A stretch of 64,000 nt of DNA, taken from NCBI GenBank assembly GCA_026419785.1, contig JAODTK010004343.1:62001-126000 (forward strand). The letters run 5' to 3'. The position numbers were made by a program, and so were the translations under genes. This document shows positions 24,088 to 36,650 of the stretch, in pieces; position 1 is the first letter of the stretch, and every line of letters starts with the position of its first letter. The notes under the pieces are model-generated. The model ran no database searches. It had not been told where the DNA came from and was given only the letters and a program-made list of their open reading frames with translations. The DNA is from Sclerodactyla briareus. Lineage: Eukaryota; Echinodermata; Holothuroidea; Dendrochirotida; Sclerodactylidae.

Positions 24088-24789
24088 AGCTATATATGGT
24101 GTAGGTACACTACGACAGCTATCGCTGTTTTGAAAGGATGACTAAGCAGATGTATGTCTCCAGTTTAATAACGAAGTCGCAACATAAACCCATGTACAGG
24201 GTCACCTTCACTCACGTGACATGCATGTGACATCATCGTTACGCAAATTAAAGTCGTGTAAGGACGCCCTCTAAAGGAAAAAGTTGGGCAGCAGGATATA
24301 CATCAACAAACTGGAGACGTTAGGTGGTGGCGATGAATCCATGCAATCCCCTGGAACATGACACTTTACATTATGGTTTACCGTAACATTATAACGACAG
24401 CCACAGTCATATGGTTCCTGAAATATCATTTACATTATTTGTTACTCTCTGTAGAAACCTTGTGAGTGTCGTGGACCAGACGAAGACCCAACGTTGATGA
24501 AAATTGAGAGGTAATGACGGTACATTATATATGTATAAGTTCAGGCATGTATTAACCTTTCTCATTAGTATTCCTTTTAGGATTACCCCTATAAGTAATG
24601 TACATGGTAGAACCACGGTGATGGTAAGCCATCTCTTGGTTTGCATTCGATGGGGAACTGATCAGAGGGATAATAAATGACTAAGCAACTCACATGTATG
24701 CCATAAAGTGTGATCAAAATAATAACAAGAGGGCAATCCCAAAAGTTGCAGGATCTCATCGGCAAATGTGGAACTATTCATTTGTTTCT

Positions 24790-25400
24790 ACTTGCTACCT
24801 TTTCGCGAGTTGCAAATGGACAAAATTTATCAAAGTATGTCTGGAAACAGCTATTTCCCCCAAAAAGATCAGTTATTCATGGAAAATATTTCCGTGGATT
24901 CTACAGCATAAAATGCTGGGAAACCCTTTGTTCTGAAACTTTGTACGTATTCTGAAAGGTGGAATCATTCAGTCCTCCAATCTCGAAAAAGCTGAATACC
25001 AAAAGCTGAACAGATTTTAGGAAATTCTCAATTTTGGCCAAAAATCTTCCCCCCCCCCTAATATTGACATTTTTGGTAATTTTTGGCTGATTTCATGGGG
25101 AAAGTTGTTATTGGGCCTTTTTAAATTGCTACAAAGTTTGAAATCATTCAGTCATTGGAATGAGGGAATATCTTGAAAAAAGATTGAAAAACTTGTAAAA
25201 AATGAGAATTGCCCAAATTGGTATTTGCCTCCTAAATACTCAAAGTGATAGTTTCCGTCTAATTTTGAGAGCAATTATGTTCAGTGACTATTCAAGCGTG
25301 TTCAAAATTCCACTTTGTTCAGCCACTCCAAAATTGGAATATTGCGAAAAAACCATCAAAATCTGACGAACAGCAAAAACCGCACACACACACCCAAGGA
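24790..25400. repeat. Diverged tandem repeat, about three units of ~190 bp
   Basis: Shared words AAACTTTG, GGAATCATTCAGTC and CTTGAAAAA-like blocks recur near 24935-24985, 25135-25185 and 25310-25345. Decay is strong. The array ends in CACACACACACCC, similar to the AC-tailed repeats elsewhere in the window. Confidence 0.4.
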
Positions 25401-25674
25401 GGAAACAAACAAACGGACACTTTGCGAGTGACACCTAATGCTGGATTTCCCAGCACCCATGGGTACGTCACCAACGGTACCCCTCAGTGGATAGTTCCAA
25501 ACCACCACTATGGGCAACCAGCAACCCAGTAAATTATACGGTGGCGTGAAATGGCAAGTGACTACAATTTCTCATCCGGCCCTTCGGGACCGATGAGATA
25601 ACAACAGTAAATTCAGCCACTTATAGTTCGCTTCGTAACCACTGGCCGCAAACAACTCAATATAGTGAGGCAAT

Positions 25675-26125
25675 CATAGACAAATGATTAATTAATAATA
25701 ATATAAAATTTTTGTATAGCGCCAAACAAACTAATAAAAATAATCTCGTAGCACTTAACAATAAACACAACAATCATACAAAGATAAGTTTAGTAAAAAG
25801 TTAAGTCTTAAGAGATGATCAAGAGTGTTCAAACTATTGCCAACATTTTCCATTGTCGGGAGTTGATTCCACGGGTACGGTGACAGGGGATGCGAAAGTC
25901 TTGAGCCGTAGGTCTGTGTCTTGACGCGGGGGGGGGGGGGGGGGTTGGGCGGGGAGTGAGAGGGGTGAGGTGTGTGGAGGCCAGTCTAAGCTGGAGTACG
26001 CTGGAGAGGTAGCTCGGGCCTTCATTGTGTAGGGCATTTGAAGACCATCATGAGAATCTTTAGTTGATCCGTTTGACGGATGGGAAGCCAGTGGAGATCA
26101 ATCATTACGGCAGAGTTATGTGTTC
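25675..26125 (-). pseudogene. L2-like LINE C-terminal relic
   Basis: On the minus strand the order is D-L-H-W-L-P-I-R-Q at about 26100-26075, then M-V-F-K, ALHNEGPSYLSSVLQ at 26035-25990. A poly-C run follows (25929-25944), then TQTYGSRLSH, PWNQLP and a hydrophobic tail. This is the classic L2/CR1 ending 'LHWLP..YKALHGxAPxYLSxxL..YGDRxF..WNSLP'. The 3' UTR contains GGCGCTATACAAAAATTTTA and an AT-rich tail at 25675-25700. The missing segment at the poly-C run and several frameshifts show decay. Confidence 0.7.
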
Positions 26126-26129
26126 GATA

Positions 26130-27585
26130 TCCGGACAATGATCGAGTTGTGAAGTGGTTAATTGTGACACCTGGTATGGGACCATGTCTAGTGATGGATT
26201 TTATGATAACTTATATACCCCCGTATTACTGACAATGAGTGTGACCATTTGTTGTCGATTGTGAAAATACCGAATTCCAAATTGAGGGCGGGGGCAGTGT
26301 GCGTGTGCCACACTACTTAATAGCCATCCCCCGTCAAACTAACGCACCCCGACCACAACCAATCACCCCCCCCCCGCCTACTGGAAATGTATGAAGCACT
26401 ATTCGACCTCAGTACAACCCAGAGAACGCCCAGTCAGTCAGTCTTCTGCCGACAATGTGCAACGTCTTCTAAGGACGCACATGGTCCGTTCTAGCAACCG
26501 CTTTCTACATTTGTACAGTATAATAGGCCGAGAAGTAGCTGGCACAAGCCCTGCTCCCCCGAGTTTTGTTGTTCATAGCCACGCGAGTTAGTACAACATT
26601 GTTGGAAAAAAAATTCAGGATGGAATGGCACTTACAAAATGCAACATTGAGTCGGGGGCGCGCGGGGGTTTCGCAATACGTACAGTCTTGTTTCAACTAC
26701 GTTTGGCGAGATTGTAGTTAGAGAATTAGAAAGACGCGCAATGTACTAGCCATAGCGAACACATTCTTACTACACTATCTTTTACTGAGATGTGCTAGAT
26801 CAGTACTAGTATATCCTAGAACTATTTGGGATTGAAACTCACTCAGTTTGGCCGCTGTTGACTTGCAGAGTCTGATATCAAAGGCATGCTTTTAAGATTT
26901 ATTCAGCTATTCTTCCACACTGGTCTGTGTGTTATACGCGACATCTGGAGGTGTTTGCACAGTATCGAGCAAAAGCGGAAATCTATGCAGTCAGATCAAT
27001 ATGTGTGAGTGTGTATATGTGGGTATGTGACGGCCAGGTTGTAGACAATACTGGTGGTACTCTTTTAAATTAAGTTTAGATTTGTCTACTTTGTTGAGAA
27101 TGCCCATAAATAAATCATCAAAAGTTAGGGTTTGCATGGCTACACCGAGAGTTTAATACACAAGTAAACATTGCAGGTTTATAGGTGTGTCCTTGAGACT
27201 GGACCAGTGATAAACCACCCACTGTTGACTATAGGACAGCAGGGGTGAAGGATAATATGGTCATTACTGCAGTGCCACAAGACAACATCAGTCTGTTCAG
27301 GGAATCGTATGTAAATGAAAAGGTGGACAATTGGGAGTCATACAGGGCATTTAAAGTAATATCTACACACCTTTACTTGGGTGGCATCTGAAGGTGCAGG
27401 TTTTCTCAAAATGGGTATCACATACCCCTGCCTGAGAGGTATATATCGGGACACTAGGCACAATTATGTCAAATATTTTTTGATCCTGACACAAGCATCT
27501 TAATTTGCGGAGTAGCAGGTGGCCACATGAAATATTAATAAGTTCAAACGACATGTAGGCTCCAGTGCATAGCGAAACTACATGC
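26130..27585. other. No recognisable gene
   Basis: May include a decayed 5' continuation of the minus-strand L2-like LINE up to about 26260. Beyond that nothing is assigned. Confidence 0.5.
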
Positions 27586-27589
27586 AGTT

Positions 27590-28740
27590 CGCCTGTGTAG
27601 AGTTTGATGCACTGCCTATCGTATCGGCTATACTGTACTGGAGAGTACTCACACTGTGATTTCGGCAGAGCTGGCTGGGTATGAGGAATGGGTCCCTAAG
27701 ATTTTATCGAGGGTCCTGCCTAATGAGCTCTGGTTTGCCATGTGTAGAGTTCAATTAACTGCCTATCTTATCGGGTATACTGGGGAGTACTCACACTGTG
27801 ATTTCGGGAGAGCTGGCTGGTCTGAAAATGGGATTGATACCCATAAGAAAAAAATAGGCCCCTAAGATTTTATCGAGGATGCTGCCTGAATGAGCCCTGT
27901 TTCGCCCTGTATATAGAGTCTGATGCACTGATGATCTTAACGGGTATGCTGGAGAGTACTCACACTGTGATTTCGGGAGAGCTGGCTGGGTCAATTCTGC
28001 CGAATGTCGATTTTTGAAATAGCGCCCCATAGCGTCATCAAAGCTGAATCTGAGGCCCCAACACTGCCGTTTACAACAATGTTGGCCGTATTCAACACCG
28101 TACTGGGGAGAGGGGTCATACGCACGCCTGCCCATGGCCGTCTCGTGTGCCTCGCATATGGTTGCTCGGCACAGGGGGCTAAGAAATGGGATTAATACCC
28201 ATTAGAAAAACAGGCCCTTAAAATTTTATCGAGGAACCTGAATGAGCTCTGTTTTGCTCTGTGTATAGAGTCTGATGCACTGCCTTTCTTATCGGGTATA
28301 CTGGAAAGTACTCACACTGTGATTTCGGGAGAGCTGGCTGGGTCTCTTCTTCGGAATGTCGATTTTAGAAATAGCGCCCCATAGCGTCATCAAAGCTGAA
28401 TCTGAGGCCCCACACACTGCGTTTATAAACAATTTGGCCGATCAGAATACGGGAGGGGGGAGGAGGGTCGGTGACCACACCCGGCTATGGCAGCCGGCCC
28501 CCGGGAAAACAGTCGTTTGACTTTGCATCGCAGACTATTGACATGAACTGTTGAGTGCAAACCAAATGATATCACTTCACTCGGAGAATAGCGAGCAATA
28601 GATTAGCCTCGGCACAGGTGGACTAAGAAATGGGATTAATACTCATAAGAAAAAAATAGGCCCCTAAGATTTTTATCGAGGGCCCTGCCTGAATGAGTTC
28701 CGTTTTGCCATGTGTAGAGTCTGATGCATGTTATCGTGGT
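27590..28740 (+). repeat. Complex tandem array, five related units
   Basis: The block TTATCGGGTATACTGG..GAGTACTCACACTGTGATTT..GAGAGCTGGCTGGGT recurs near 27620, 27770, 27935, 28290 and, decayed, 28735. It is linked to TTTTATCGAGG-TCCTGCCTGAATGAG. Two units also carry an extra ~140 bp insert with ATAGCGCCCCATAGCGTCAT at about 28020 and 28372. Spacings of ~150-440 bp reflect presence or absence of that insert. Confidence 0.85.
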
Positions 28741-28744
28741 CCGG

Positions 28745-30435
28745 ATTACACTAGAGAGAGTATACTCACACTGTTGCATTAAACGATGTTTTATATACGA
28801 AACCAAGGACAGGGGGCGCTATGTCACAACACATGAAGGTCTCTGTAGAAATGTCTCGCCAATTTCAGTTGCACCCTGTCCATCGTCCACGTTACAATGC
28901 TCTCAATAATTCTTGAAGTTTGGGAACCATTGTCATATACTGAATGTCTTGCACATGTTACGCAAATTGAGAAATTTTAAAAATTTTAGCAAAACTTTGC
29001 CAGCGATCCGCAGTTGATATATTCCCCCAATTTTTCATGAATGAAAGGTTACTGCATGAGATTGCATTGTAATTCATGGATTTTTTCATATTTGTAACTT
29101 TTCCCAATACCAGGAAAAACTTCCCTCCTGCAACATAAAAAAACGAGCAAGGAGCATAATTTCAGGGAAACCGCCCCCCCCCGAACCCTCCTCCAAAAAC
29201 CCAACCCCCCCCCCCCCCGCCCACTTTCGAGCTAATGCTCCTCCCTCTACTGTGGATTGGGAGCATATGTTTGAAAGGAGTGGTGGGGGGTGAGGGGGGA
29301 CTGTTCAATCGAGTGAGTGTAGGGTGTGGGATCGGTGAGAGGGGGGTGGGGTGTGTGTGTGCGTGAATAGGTGGTTTATCTTCGTTCCTTATATGCGCTT
29401 TTCCCTGTCTGTCGACATGCTCCAAGCGCTTTCACGATCTTCCCCTGCTCATTTGTGACTTGTCCTCCCCCTCTCTCTCGCCCCCCCCTCTCGCTTGTTC
29501 TCCCGCCGCCCTTCCGTCCGTCTCTTCATCGTGTCCCCCGGGACTTCCAATAGGGCTGCCCCTACGCGCCTCGCGCTCCTCGCTTCTCACGTCCCCCTCA
29601 CAGTACCCACCTTTCCTTTAACCCGTGGGTGGCGTGGTACATTGCCAGGAGACGTTCCTTGTCCAACGCACTGCGGCAAAGTCCTCGGCTTCCATGGGCC
29701 CGCATCGCACTCATTGTTTGCAGTCTGGAGCTTTACCTACTGAGCTAATCCCCCCCCCCCCTCCCCCGTATGGTGTGGTGGTAAGGAGTGTGAGAGTATG
29801 TCTGTTATCAGTGTGAATGAGGACAAGATGTGCGGAGATGGCCAGACTGAGAGAGTAGTCGGGGAGAGAAATTGCCATTATCTCTGATGAATGCCTGAAA
29901 AATTAATGTAATGGAGTGAGGACGCCTAAGGTGAGTTAGTTACATAGAACACTACCCTTTTGACTCTTTGTACTGGGATGATTTTCTCGACAGCCCCTAC
30001 GAGTTGTAACCTGTCCTCTGTGGAAGTTGATGCAGTCCGAAGACCTTGGAGGCTGGATTATGTACTCTTTTTCCTATGGTGGATTAAGACACTAAATACA
30101 GGTAATAAATCCATAAGTATCGTAGGCTATCTTGGCGTCTGTATTTTATTGGTGTAATGTTGGAAATAACAGTACATAGATGAATGGAGTGAATGGAATT
30201 TGTGATACCAAGTGACAAAATCAATGTGGGCAAGCATTAGCCCATCCGGAATGACAAACTGCTCATTGGATGTGTTTACAAAAATAGCAGTGGCACCGAC
30301 ATTATAACAACACTCTACTGAATTTATCTCGGAAGCATGTGTTTTCACCTTTGATTTTAAGATTATATGGGATAACCAGACAGCGCCTTCTAATAAAACT
30401 GGCACAACTTTCCAAATTTGTGAGTTTTGAGTGTG
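28745..30435. other. No recognisable gene
   Basis: C-rich and G-rich stretches at 29165-29360 and 29460-29770, apart from the weak SINE head. No gene evidence. Confidence 0.55.
29640..29751 (-). repeat. tRNA-like SINE head (weak)
   Basis: The minus strand reads GGATTAGCTCAGTAGG, a good RNA polymerase III A box (TAGCTCAGTAGG), followed by CCAGACTGCAAACAATG, an anticodon-loop-like stretch. No clear B box follows, so this is more likely a SINE fragment than a tRNA gene. Confidence 0.3.
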
Positions 30436-30439
30436 CAAT

Positions 30440-31478
30440 ATGGACAATTATCTTTTCCAGCATTTCGAGCAGCCTACAAGAGCCTTGTGGTACAGTCCCA
30501 CATATACTCGACCTGGTTTCCACAAATGAAGCAATGCTATCAACCCCCGGAGAGAAGTGACCCACTCGGGAGAAGTGACCACTCGGTTTCAACTGCTATA
30601 TCCCTCTCGCAATAGCCAAACGAAAAGTACTATTATGACGAAGCAGATTTTCCTGGAATGAGCAAAGCTCTCCAAGGATTCAATTGGGAGGAAAAGTTGA
30701 GCACGTCTGACATAAATGAGCAGTGGAATGTTTTCAAGGCATACTTCTGAACGGTCAGGGAATATTTATTCCGAAAGGTAGAGGCTGAACTGCGATGAGA
30801 AGAGGAAATGGAAACAAAGGATCCCGAGACTACAGAGAATACTGCAAAGTACGTAACAAGGTGAAAAGCGTTGTCAGGCACTGCTGTAAGAACACAAAAA
30901 AGGGGCTTGGTGCGGAAATAAAAACCTATCGAAAGAGGTTCTGTCAGTTCGCTGATTCCAAGCTCGAAACACGTAACTGGGATTTCAGAGCTGATACCAG
31001 TCTCACATGACGGGAGTGATAAAAACCCCCTGACAAGAAATGACTTTGAAAAAGCTAATGAGTTGCCAATTTCTTCTCCCGCATACCGGAGAGAGCGAGC
31101 AATGACGTGTACCAACATTTAAAATAGCAGACCGCACTAGAGCCAATGACGGGCATCAACATAACTGAAGTGGAAGATTCTTTCGGAGTCTGGATATCAG
31201 CAAATCTCCAGGACCAGACAATCATTCACCCCAGGCACCTTCGTGAACTTTTTATTGTACTTGCCACGCCAGTTCGAAAATCTTCACTGCTCAATCACTG
31301 CCTTGGACATCCCAACTGAGTGGCGAACGGATGAATCACAGCACTTTATAAAGAGGGGGACAGGAAGCTGCCATCATCCTACCGACCCGGGGTCCACATG
31401 TCTTCCTCTAGATAATGGAGAAATGTCACAGAGATCATATTGTTGAGCAATGAAAGAAAATGTGGCTTTTTCTCTTGA
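30440..31478 (+). pseudogene. CR1-like LINE A, part 1: endonuclease end to reverse transcriptase start
   Basis: From 30500 the frame reads ILDLVSTNEAML and, shifted, PLGRSDHSVST. This is the end of an APE-type endonuclease ('T-L-D-L-V-x-T-N..PLGxSDH'). Next come EADFPGMSKALQGFNWEEKL, YREYCKVRNKVKS at 30836, ADSKLETR, then KSPGPDN at 31200. The last is the 'L-K-x-x-K-S-P-G-P-D' entry to the RT. The text ends near PTEWRTD and an M-E-K-C-H-R-D-H-I stretch. The element is 5' truncated and full of indels, and is cut at 31478 by LINE B. Confidence 0.8.
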
Positions 31479-31479
31479 A

Positions 31480-33660
31480 GACCTCTTCTTCTTCTTCTTT
31501 GGTGGAACCTACAACCTCATAAATTCCATAAGGACAAACGAGCAGGTTGGGTGTGTGCATGCTCTAACGGTGGGAGTGCCAGTCCCGAATGCCTGGAGCC
31601 TCAGGTGTCGTTCACAGCAGCTTTGAAGTTCGCTGTGCTAACAATACTTGTATCTCATGTGCAATTTTGTTCCAGTCCCGATGGTTCTTGGAATGAAGGA
31701 GTATTTGTAGGCTCCGAGTGTGTGGATGCTCAATCTAATTGTTCGAGTTGGAGCGGCGGGTTCTACGTTGAGCTGGCTGAAGTGAATATGAATTGGAATG
31801 GCAAGGTGCCCCCCTATGGCTTTGTGAAAATTAGAGAGCCTGTTAATCTCCTCACTATGGTCAAATGATCCACTAAGGTTTGAGCAAGGGCAGTGCACTG
31901 TGGTCCCAATCTAGTTGTTGTGTACCATACTGGCTGCACGTCTCGAACCCTTTCAAGCTTCTGATTGAGCTGTACGTGTACGGGTCCCAAACAGAGGAAC
32001 AGTATTCATGCTTGGACGGATGGTCTTATAAACCTCTGCTTTGTTGTCTTTAGTACAGAAGTTTAGGTTCCGACGAACAAAGCCAATTGTTTTGTTGCAG
32101 CAAGTGTATTCTGTTTATTGATATTCCACTTCATTCATGTGTATGTCAACAAGCCGAGGTAAGTATGCGAAGCAGTGCCTTTAAGAATGGTCTACCCCAG
32201 GTGTCAGTTGTAAACTATAGGGGATCTAACAGCATGGAGACGAAGGACGTTGCATTTTGTCAGCATTGAATTTTCATTTGCCAATGTTTTGGTCCCAGGC
32301 TGTCTATAGAGGTCAGGTCGTACTTTGGTAGCAGATCAGAGTCTTGTATGGACTTAATGTTTCTACCTAAAGACCACATCGTCAGAACAGCCTAACAGTT
32401 GAGTGTAATGGGGTCTGGCAATCATTTATATAGGTGTTGAACACCAATGGGCCTAAAACGGTACCTTGCGGAACACAGAGCAACACTTGCCCATTGGAAA
32501 AACTCCCCACCCACAACCACCCGCTGTTTGGCGGTTTTGAGAAAGCAGATATCCACCCTATTCATTGTGCCCTCAACCCATACTGGCAATCGGATAAGAA
32601 GCCCGGTTTGTGTGGAACGGTGTCAATTGCCTTTGAAAAGTCCCAACGATGACAATCAGTCTGTTTGCTCTCGTGTAGAGAGAAAGCCAGATCATAGTAC
32701 GTCTGAATCATTGATTTTTCACAGGAATGTCTTGTCCTAAAAACCCGTGCTGTTGTGGTGTGGAGAATACTATGGGTGCAAAAGAGCCATTCTGTGGCGA
32801 ATGAACATAGGCTCTAACAGCTTACGCGTGACTGACTCAAGGAAATGGTCCTGTAATTTGCATGGCGTTTTCACGAGCCCCTCTTATGAATGGGAAAGGT
32901 GTGCCCACCCTCCAGTCCAGCAGGGAGTTCACCTGTGATCCACAGAGATTTTAAAAATAATGGCCAACATGGGGGGCTAATTCAGTGGCATAGCTCTATT
33001 AGGAAGGGGTGAGTCCCACCCGTGGTGGTAATTCGTCAGGGGCCATAGCTTTATTGGGATTAGGTTTTAGCAACAGTTTTTCCACCCATTCACAGTACAA
33101 AGGCTTGGGCATGGGATGGATAATCCTCAAATCAACAACAGTTGGCAGGGTTCCATGTTTATTCTCTTTAGTGAAGACAGAAGTGAATTGCGCAAGTTCA
33201 GAAGCTCGGACTTCTGTTGCTATTGTCAGAGACCAGAACTCCCTTGTCCTGAGTGTGGAATGCCAATTGTGTTTTTACTCAGTTTGTTTAACAACGACCA
33301 GATTTTCTTTTTTGAGTCCATGCAAGTTTTCATAATCATAGTTCCGTATGCTTGTCTGGTAATTTTGTGGGTAGATCTCTAGATCTCTAAAATTTCCCAT
33401 CCTCAGGTTTTGACTGGCCTAGCCTTGTTTGTAGGCTTTTTGTTTTTTTTTTCCTAAGAGATCTCTGTATTTTCTGATTCATCCCTGGGTGCTTTAATTT
33501 GTTTTTTAACAGTATCATTTTAGTGTGGGATGTGATATTCTTATCTCCTGGTCTTGGTTTTGAAATCTCTCCAGTATAGTTCAACATCCCCTGGTTGGGG
33601 GGTATTCTTTGATTCTTCCAATAAAGTCCTGACTGAATATGGTCGATCATTCCTCATGTT
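31480..33660 (-). pseudogene. CR1/L2-like LINE B inserted antisense into LINE A
   Basis: Read from 33650 downwards on the minus strand: Q-R-S-L-R-K-K-K, then TLPTVVDLRIIHPMPKPL near 33140, L-N-P-N-K-A-M-A-P-D-E-like text near 33060, and a decayed K-T-A-K-Q-R-V-V-V-G-G region. Then come Q-D-S-D-L-L-P-K-Y-D-L-T-S-I-D near 32320, AEVYKTIRPSM near 32025, and a terminal domain with F-H-K-A-I-G-G-H-L-A-I-P. The order pre-RT, RT, connection, C-terminal domain is that of CR1-clade LINEs. On the plus strand the element's 3' end is a (CTT)n run at 31483-31500, which is an (AAG)n tail on its own strand. Stops throughout. Confidence 0.8.
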
Positions 33661-33824
33661 TTATGTGAGGCTTTCTTTGTAGAGGGTTAGTTATATGTTT
33701 AAGAATGACATAATTATGGTTAGGCTGATGGTAATCATTGGAATTCCATCATGGTCAGTCAGAAACCAGGAATTAATGTAGACTTTTCACCGAGGGAGTT
33801 TGATTTTTGAAAAAACAAATTAAA

Positions 33825-34335
33825 GAATGTGCTTCTCTCTAGAGATCGTACAGTCTTACAGCTGCTACATGTGCTTGACAAACGGCACGAAGTTACTTGA
33901 ACCAAGGGGACAGTCTGGACTGGGTTAATTTATTTCGATTTTATGACGGCTTCTATAAGTTCCACCCGCCGTTTACATGAGAAACTTTCGTGCTAATGGC
34001 ATATATGTCATATCATAAACTGGTAAGATCACTTCTTTTTAGAGACACAGCGTGTAAGAGGTCGGAACAATTTCTCTGAACTCCTATACTAGTGGAATAC
34101 CTCAAGCAAGCATTGTCCTCGAACCTCTTTTTTGGGTTAAGTCTACATCAACGATCTGGTCGGACAATATTCGATCAGATTGCTACATGTTTGCAGATGA
34201 CACCAAAATATTAAAACATAAAGTCAATTGACGAGTCGAGACGCCTGCAAGAAGGATATTCCAGAGTTGGAAAATTGGTCACAGACTGCTAATAAGACTA
34301 CAAAGTCCAACATACAAGTGCAAGGTTCTTATACT
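33825..34335 (+). pseudogene. CR1-like LINE A, part 2: reverse transcriptase core
   Basis: Frames give TVLQLLHVLDKRHEVT near 33850, TVWTGLIYFDFMTAS near 33910 ('D-x-I-x-F-D-F-x-K-A-F-D', motif A), and SGIPQASIVLEP near 34090 ('S-G-V-P-Q-G-S-V-L-G-P', motif B). MFADDTKI at 34186-34209 is motif C with the catalytic DD preserved. Then D-I-Q-E-L-E-N-W-S precedes a break at 34335. It continues LINE A directly after the LINE B insertion, apart from 165 bp I cannot assign. Confidence 0.8.
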
Positions 34336-35490
34336 GTCGGACCCGCTTTCTTCCTCCTCCTCCGTACAATTACGAGTTCTGGAATACCATACGGAACATG
34401 ATTTGGAGAAACGTTATGTGAGTTACAATAGACTGCATAAATAACTTGAGGATCACATGAACGAAAAGGGTTCACAAAGCGACAGCAATATGGGAATAAT
34501 TCGAACGATTTTTCACTCATCTGGACAACAGTACATTCTCATTCTCTTACAAGGTTTTTATTATTAGGGGGAAGGTTGGTGTCAGACATTTTACCATATC
34601 TGACACATTGGCGCAGCCCACAAAATGGGCCTATTGCAAATGTCACCTTTGTAGCTGCAGCTCTTACATTCATACTCTGTGAGACGTCCTGTCTGCACCA
34701 AGTATGAGGCCAGATTATTCAAAATATTAGCTAGCACTACCACAGTCCGGATTGTGGTAGTTACCGAAATAGCCTGAGAAAAGGAACACCTGCCTACATA
34801 AGTGTCAGGGGTTTCCTCTTCCTTCCCACATTTCGGGCAAGTTGATGTGCTTGCTCGACCCATGGTTTTCCGGTGATTCTGAAGATTACAATGTCCTATG
34901 AGGACCTTTAACACTAGATTTAATTGCCAAGAGAGGTTTCCTGTATGCTCAGGTGAGCTGAGGCTCATTCTACATATTCCTTCGTTCCTACACAGTCCTC
35001 ACTGATCAACCATGAAGCCTCCCATGGTTTCATGGACCATTCATTTGTCTCTCCCACACAACTAGCAAATGGGACAGGAACGGAAGGCTCGGAGCTCTCA
35101 TTCGAGAGCTCTGACCCCGCTTCAGCCAATTTATCAGCTTCTTTGTTTTGCCTTGGACACCCATATGACCAGGTATCCTGGCAACAAGAAGACGTTTTGA
35201 AGCTCCTAAATTATTTAGGTTGTCCTACATAGCAACACAGAATTTTTTTTTCGAATACAATATTGCTATCTATCGGCCTAATAGCTGCCTGACTATCAGA
35301 CAGGATGAATACGTTCATGTTCTGGAACCCTATCTCGAACAGTTTCTTAGCTACATGTGATATGGCTAAGAATTCTGCTTGGAAAACAGTACTCAGTGTT
35401 CCGAGATGAGTGATTCCTCACTGACATAAGAGTTGAACAGATACTCTACTCTAGCACCTGCACCAACTCTGCTTTTGAGCTTATGAGCTT
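34335..35490 (-). pseudogene. LINE C with RNase H domain, inserted antisense into LINE A
   Basis: On the minus strand: F-N-S-Y-V-S-E-E-S near 35420, QAEFLAISHVAKKLFEIGFQ at 35385-35325, VFILSDSQAAI at 35315-35283 (RNase H 'F-x-D-S-x-x-A'). Then IPGHMGVQGK near 35180 and ADKLAEAGSE near 35130, with decayed frames, followed by LNLVLKVLIGHCNLQNH near 34910 and CPKCGKEEETPDTYVGRCSF near 34845. RNase H removes template RNA; the zinc knuckle-like tail is typical of RNase H-bearing LINEs (I/R1/Jockey-like branches). It is 5' truncated within RNase H. A GGAGGAGGAGG stretch near 34355 marks the 3' UTR. Confidence 0.8.
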
Positions 35491-36005
35491 ATCGATCAGC
35501 ATCTGGTCAGCAGCATTTCTTAGGCCGTACGAGGCTTTAGTCAGACCGCAACCTTGAAATAACTAATGCCCACTTTGCACCCATACGAAGTTATCATATC
35601 ACATAGAAAACGTTCAAAGCAGAGCACAGAGATTTTAGTACCGGGTTTAAGAGACATTGCTATGAAGAAGCCCTCTGCGAAACTGACGGTCATATAGACG
35701 CCTAATAGGGGACATGATTGAAGTCTTCAAACTGACATCAGGAGTTTATGACTTAACACTGCCGCCATTGCTTCAAGCTCATAGTCATAGCCGTACTAGA
35801 GGACACAGCAAAAAGGAAAAACTGTACTGTAACAGAGCACACAAGAATGTACGACAATATTTCCTTCTTTCTTCATCAACCGAGTTACAAATACCTGGAA
35901 CAGCTTGCCTGATGATGTTTTTAATGTTGAACATCTTTGAACGAAGGCTCGACAGACATTGGAGAAATCAAAATGTTGTTTACAACTCTTCTTGAAGCCG
36001 ACTTA
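35490..36005 (+). pseudogene. CR1-like LINE A, part 3: C-terminal domain
   Basis: Reads F-L-R-P-Y-E-A-L-V-R-P at 35517-35550, then RLRGDMIEVFKLTSG near 35705-35750, TRGHSKKEKLYCNRAH near 35795, N-V-R-Q-Y-F near 35850 and RRLDRHWRNQN near 35945. This is the CR1-clade ending 'LYKALVRPxLEY..RLRGDMIxVYK..RxxRxNxRKxxF..FKxRLDxxW'. It resumes exactly where LINE C stops. Confidence 0.85.
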
Positions 36006-36617
36006 ATTTCTGGCAGCAACTTTTATTCCTCAACAAGCGCAATCGTTAACGTCTTGGTAGCTGCGGGAAAGTATGCTGTAGGTGTAGGATCGGTCAAACT
36101 GATTAGGAAACTGATTTTCCTTATCCCTAACATGTACTGCCATACCTTCCCACTAACATCTCTCCTCCTGCTGCTGGAAATCTAAATTATGTAATCCTGA
36201 GAATGGCACTGAAAACATTGAGACAGCCAACCATTGTAGACAAGCTAAAACCCCAAATGTGGCAGCACCTACTTTCTGCGTCACCCGTTTCCATAGCAAC
36301 AGAAACTGGAGCGTGATGCGTTGACGACAAGTTCTTGCCCCTCAGCTCCAAGGAATGTAGACAATGTATTTCCTTGTGGAGCGAAACCCAACATATAGAC
36401 ACGCATTTCTAGGTCAAACCAAATGGCCTAGAAACGGAGCGAGATGTGTTGACAGATGATCGCTTCTGGAATGGTCTAGACTGTTGTTGTAAATAATTGG
36501 GGTAATTGATGGGATTTAATTCACATCTAATCACACGGTATCAAACACAAATGTATTCATCCTAGCCATTGGCATGCTTCATCCACCGCAATGTTTCAAC
36601 CTGATCACATGTATGAT

Positions 36618-36650
36618 AATGGATGGATGGATGGATGGATAGATAGATCA
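36618..36650. repeat. (GGAT)n/(AGAT)n microsatellite
   Basis: About eight tetranucleotide units at the start of unassigned DNA. Confidence 0.9.

Noticed and set aside
29640-29751. tRNA-Cys gene on the minus strand
   Set aside because: A good A box and a GCA-like anticodon stretch are present but no B box or acceptor-stem pairing; kept only as a weak SINE head.
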